Assembly: GCF_040544485.1 (NCBI RefSeq)
Contig: NZ_JBDZDV010000002.1
Location: forward strand, 352,531-416,530
Length of the DNA: 64,000 nucleotides
Source: Lacicoccus halitifaciens
Lineage (GTDB): Bacteria; Bacillota; Bacilli; Staphylococcales; Salinicoccaceae
Direction of reading: 5' to 3'
The stretch's first letter is position 1; every line of letters starts with the position of its first letter. Shown piece after piece: positions 61,510-64,000 of this stretch. The notes beneath the pieces were generated by a model. That model was not told where the DNA came from. It did not search any database and worked only from the letters and a program-made list of their open reading frames with translations. Both the position numbers and the translations under genes were made by a program.

Positions 61510-61611
61510 AAGACCCCCGGACTCAGAGCACTCACTCTGGGGTGCCCCCATAAAGTTGAACTCCAAAATTCAACTTTATGGGTTCACCTCACTCTGACTC
61601 CCGGGGGTCTT
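61510..61611. terminator. Nested inverted repeat, probable bidirectional terminator
   Basis: Outer arms AAGACCCCCGG (61510-61520) and CCGGGGGTCTT (61601-61611) enclose a second perfect stem, CCCATAAAGTTGAA (61547-61560) and TTCAACTTTATGGG (61569-61582). It lies between convergent genes and ends in TCTTTTATT. The inner stem is unusually long and may come from a small mobile repeat. Confidence 0.65.
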
Positions 61612-61626
61612 TTATTCCTGTCGATA

Positions 61627-62415
61627 TCAATCAAAGCTGAGCGGGCGCGACACTTTGTTGATCTGCCCGCCGTCGACCATAATCGTCTGGCCGCTGATGT
61701 ATGACGACTCATCCGAAGCGAGGAAGAGGCATGTTTTTGCGATGTCCTCGACCGTGCCGAAGCGGCCCATCGGATTGAACGCGAGCGATTCCTCCAGCGC
61801 CTTCTCCGGATCTTCCAGGCTGTCGAACGTCTTTTGAAGCATCGGCGTCTCGACCGTGCTCGGCCCCACGGCATTCACCCGGATCTGGTCTTTACCGTAA
61901 TCGAGGGCCATCTGGCGCGTCAGGGCAGTCAGGCCGCCTTTCGCCGTCGCATATGCTGCAAGTCTCGTGATCGTCGTTTCTGCATGCCAGGAGACGATGT
62001 TGATGATCGATCCCCCGCCCCGCTTCTGCATTTCGGGGATAGTGTATTTACTGCCGAGGAAGGCACCCGTCAGACTCACATTCATCAGGCTGTTCCACTC
62101 TTCCAGTGACGTTTCGAGCACTGATTTACGGTAATTGACTGCAGCATTGTTGACGAGGATGTCCACCCCGCTGAACTTTCCGGCAGTGAATCTTATGAGA
62201 TCCTTCACGTCATCCTCATCACCGACATCCGTCCTATGAAAGGCAACCTGCAGATTTTCATTTTTGAACTCCGTTTCTGCGAGCATACCGGTTTCGCTGT
62301 TGATGTCTGCAATGACGACTTTCGCCCCTTCTTCAGCGAACACTTTGGCTATACCCCTGCCGATCCCCTGGCTGCCGCCGGTGACGATCGCAACTTTGTC
62401 TTTCAATCTCATCAT
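61627..62415 (-). CDS. Short-chain dehydrogenase/reductase (classical SDR)
   Basis: 262 residues. Cofactor motif TGGSQGIGRG, strand-2 Asp in VIADINSE, NNAAVNYRKS, catalytic Ser in NIVSWHAET and YATAK; end SDESSYISGQTIMVDGG. AGGAGATGAA precedes two adjacent ATGs. It converges on the old yellow enzyme gene. It belongs to the glucose/secondary-alcohol dehydrogenase-like SDRs, substrate unknown. Confidence 0.87.
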   Translation of the reverse strand: MMRLKDKVAIVTGGSQGIGRGIAKVFAEEGAKVVIADINSETGMLAETEFKNENLQVAFHRTDVGDEDDVKDLIRFTAGKFSGVDILVNNAAVNYRKSVLETSLEEWNSLMNVSLTGAFLGSKYTIPEMQKRGGGSIINIVSWHAETTITRLAAYATAKGGLTALTRQMALDYGKDQIRVNAVGPSTVETPMLQKTFDSLEDPEKALEESLAFNPMGRFGTVEDIAKTCLFLASDESSYISGQTIMVDGGQINKVSRPLSFD

Positions 62416-62505
62416 TTCATCTCCTAAAGTTATTCTTCTATCAATTATACTTGAAGGAAACAGGAATAAACTACACCTTTCCTTTCGGATGGTTGTGGTT
62501 TATTT

Positions 62506-63198
62506 TCACAGTGGTTTTTCATGCAGAAGATCCGGGCTCCGGTCACGCCAGTTTTTATTCTCCATCCATCTTTTAAGCCGGGGCAGTGCCATATGGTACA
62601 AGCTGATTGAAATGAAGATGCCCGCCATGCCGAAGGTGAAGCCTCCGATGGTGTCTGAGGGATAGTGGACCCCGAGGTAGACTCTTGATGCCATCACGAA
62701 AAGGACAATTGCGGAGGCCGCTGCGCCGATGAGGATTTTCTGCCATGGTGCTTTCACTGCAAGGATCAGTATGACTCCAAGGAAGCCGTAGAAAATCACC
62801 GCAGCGATCGAGTGGCCGCTCGGATAGCTCAGTGAAGTTTCCATCGTAATGACCAGCAGGTCAGGGCGTTCACGGCCGATCAGTGCTTTCATCGTGTCCA
62901 TGAAGAAGGATGCACATATATAGATGGTGAGTCCGAACCACAATCCTGCGATATACATCCTTTTGATCATCAGTATCAATACGACGGCCACAGTGAGTAT
63001 GAGCATGGCGGGGAAACCCGCAATGTCCGTCGCAACGGATATAAAACCAGCGCCCCTTTCGGTGAGCCGGCCCTGGATCAAAGCCGTGAGGGTATAATCG
63101 AAACGCTGCACCCACGAAAGGTCCATAAGGACGGCGATGGTGATGATGGCATACAACAGTAAAAAAATGATTCCTGCAATAAAGAAATTCCTGATCAT
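62506..63198 (-). CDS. PAP2-family membrane phosphatase
   Basis: 230 residues, about six membrane helices. The three phosphatase motifs are KALIGRERP, SYPSGHS and SRVYLGVHYPSDTIGG. Members dephosphorylate undecaprenyl pyrophosphate or phosphatidic/phosphatidylglycerol phosphate at the outer face of the membrane. AAAGGAG before the ATG at 63198 decides the start. Confidence 0.87.
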   Translation of the reverse strand: MIRNFFIAGIIFLLLYAIITIAVLMDLSWVQRFDYTLTALIQGRLTERGAGFISVATDIAGFPAMLILTVAVVLILMIKRMYIAGLWFGLTIYICASFFMDTMKALIGRERPDLLVITMETSLSYPSGHSIAAVIFYGFLGVILILAVKAPWQKILIGAAASAIVLFVMASRVYLGVHYPSDTIGGFTFGMAGIFISISLYHMALPRLKRWMENKNWRDRSPDLLHEKPL

Positions 63199-63233
63199 CG
63201 CCCTGCTCCTTTTACCAAATTCCATATAAAATA

Positions 63234-63629
63234 TTATACATATTTACTGCCGGAAATTGTAAGGATTTCAGAAAGCGAATGTGCGATGGACGGGGCAAGC
63301 ACCTGGATGATATTGAATATGATGAAAGAGTTGGCAAAATCGGTGGTGAACATGACGGGGTCATAGGTGATAATCAACAGCAGAGGGTAGACGGTGACAA
63401 GAGTTGCTATGTAATGTACAAAGACGCGTTTTATAAGGCTCCAGCGGCAAATGTGATAAATTGCACTTCCACATCCCAGAAAAAAAGCGATGAAACCATA
63501 ATAGAGGAAGGTTCTCACACTATCAGCCGGGCCGATGAACAGGCTCCATATCGAAAGCAGGACAAAGATCGACAAAAGTGCTGCGCCTCTGAAGAATCCA
63601 CGAACAAAGAGATTAATATGAACCACCAC
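63234..63629 (-). CDS. Four-helix membrane protein resembling DUF3021
   Basis: About 120-131 residues with four membrane helices (about 14-32, 42-58, 70-88, 98-115). Size and helix spacing fit DUF3021 proteins, which are often encoded beside LytTR regulators; no such regulator is in view, so the family is tentative. The start is unclear: two GTGs lie inside or next to AAAGG, and ATT at 63617 is better spaced from AAGGTGG. Confidence 0.5.
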   Translation of the reverse strand: MVVHINLFVRGFFRGAALLSIFVLLSIWSLFIGPADSVRTFLYYGFIAFFLGCGSAIYHICRWSLIKRVFVHYIATLVTVYPLLLIITYDPVMFTTDFANSFIIFNIIQVLAPSIAHSLSEILTISGSKYV

Positions 63630-63791
63630 CTTTTTGAATAATTGAAGAATTTAGAATCTTTATTACATTATACCGTTAAAAGTCAAGAAAAAGCACCCCA
63701 TTTTCAGCAAATTTTTTCAAATAAAGACTTATTCTCACAAATACTGACTCTGTATTTAATGCGGCGGGGCATTTTGAGCGCTCTGGTTCGC

Positions 63792-64000
63792 AACCCTCTG
63801 GCGGTTCTGGGATCAACCTTGCGGATTGAGTCCATGATTTCGCAACTCTCTGTCGGTTTGGAGTTCAATGTTGCGGATTGAGGCCATGATTTCGCAACTC
63901 TCTGGCGGTTTGGAGTTCAATGTTGCGGATTGAGGCCATGATTTCGCAACTCTCTGGCGGTTTGGAGTTCAATGTTGCGGATTGAGGCCATGATTTCGCA
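63792..64000. repeat. 52-bp tandem repeat array, running off the window end
   Basis: Four consecutive 52-base units start at 63792, 63844, 63896 and 63948. The last two are identical as far as they are seen, the second differs by very few bases, and the first is degenerate. The period is exact. Each unit contains CTCTGGCGGTTTGGAGTTC and TTGCGGATTGAGGCCATGA. There are no variable spacers and no credible gene across it. Bases 63630-63791 show nothing clear besides a vaguely similar GCGGCGGGGCATT start. Confidence 0.88.

Noticed and set aside
63642..63881. Open frame of 79 codons at the right edge
   Set aside because: It starts with TTG without a ribosome site and runs into the tandem repeats; composition fits chance.
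63792..64000. CRISPR array
   Set aside because: The units follow each other directly with no variable spacers, and no cas gene is present.

Overview
The window looks like chromosome from a moderately AT-rich Firmicute, most likely a salt-tolerant member of the Staphylococcaceae (Salinicoccus or Jeotgalicoccus type). This rests on a CstR-controlled cst persulfide operon, a lactate permease next to an Mqo/Lqo-type quinone oxidoreductase, an SceD/IsaA-like wall hydrolase with a WalR box, a SwrC-like RND pump, strong AGGAGG ribosome sites and sigma-A promoters. The taxon is an inference; there is no rRNA or tRNA here to confirm it.

Layout. 0.1-6.1 kb: a P1B-4 metal ATPase diverges from cstR, followed by cstA-cstB-tauE for persulfide detoxification, with three copies of one 16-bp operator around two clean promoters. 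6.2-10.3 kb: an AT-rich patch with related repeats at both ends, a CueP copper lipoprotein, a ccdA 3' remnant, an orphan response regulator, a 16-cysteine Csp-like copper-storage protein and a 3'-truncated NAD-binding gene. 10.4-13.7 kb: a formylglycine-generating enzyme followed by an exported sulfatase. 13.9-17.2 kb: an alcohol dehydrogenase, a pirin, and a second cstB copy broken by one stop codon that still carries the first few codons of tauE. 17.3-19.7 kb: a small membrane protein and a sulP-usp operon. 19.8-24.5 kb: a serine-recombinase homologue without its catalytic residues, a FadR-type regulator, lactate permease and lactate/malate:quinone oxidoreductase. 24.5-37.4 kb: sceD, then two complete TAXI-TRAP transporter sets (receptor, DUF1850, fused permease) in opposite orientations, with a globin, a BAAT-like thioesterase, an HhH/NTF2-like fusion, an SDR and a DUF378 protein between them.

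37.5-64 kb is mostly metabolic and transport genes in short units: cyclase, CDF exporter, aldo-keto reductase, Cys/Met PLP enzyme, MBL hydrolase, RND pump with divergent TetR, old yellow enzyme, orphan glycine-betaine-type binding protein, Na/Pi transporter, two LLM flavin monooxygenases, a sodium symporter with its DUF3311 partner, a catalase-fold protein, then TetR/SDR/IclR/OYE/SDR, PAP2 phosphatase and a DUF3021-like protein. The window ends inside a 52-bp tandem repeat array.

Recurring themes are sulfur handling (cst, sulfatase, SulP, Cys/Met enzyme, LLM monooxygenases), metal handling (P-ATPase, CueP, Csp, CDF) and carboxylate uptake (two TAXI-TRAPs, LctP). The most unusual points are the pseudo-recombinase upstream of the lactate genes, the broken cstB duplicate with its tauE scar, and two or three genes whose ribosome site points at an ATT start codon. 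No CRISPR array, intact insertion sequence or RNA gene was seen.
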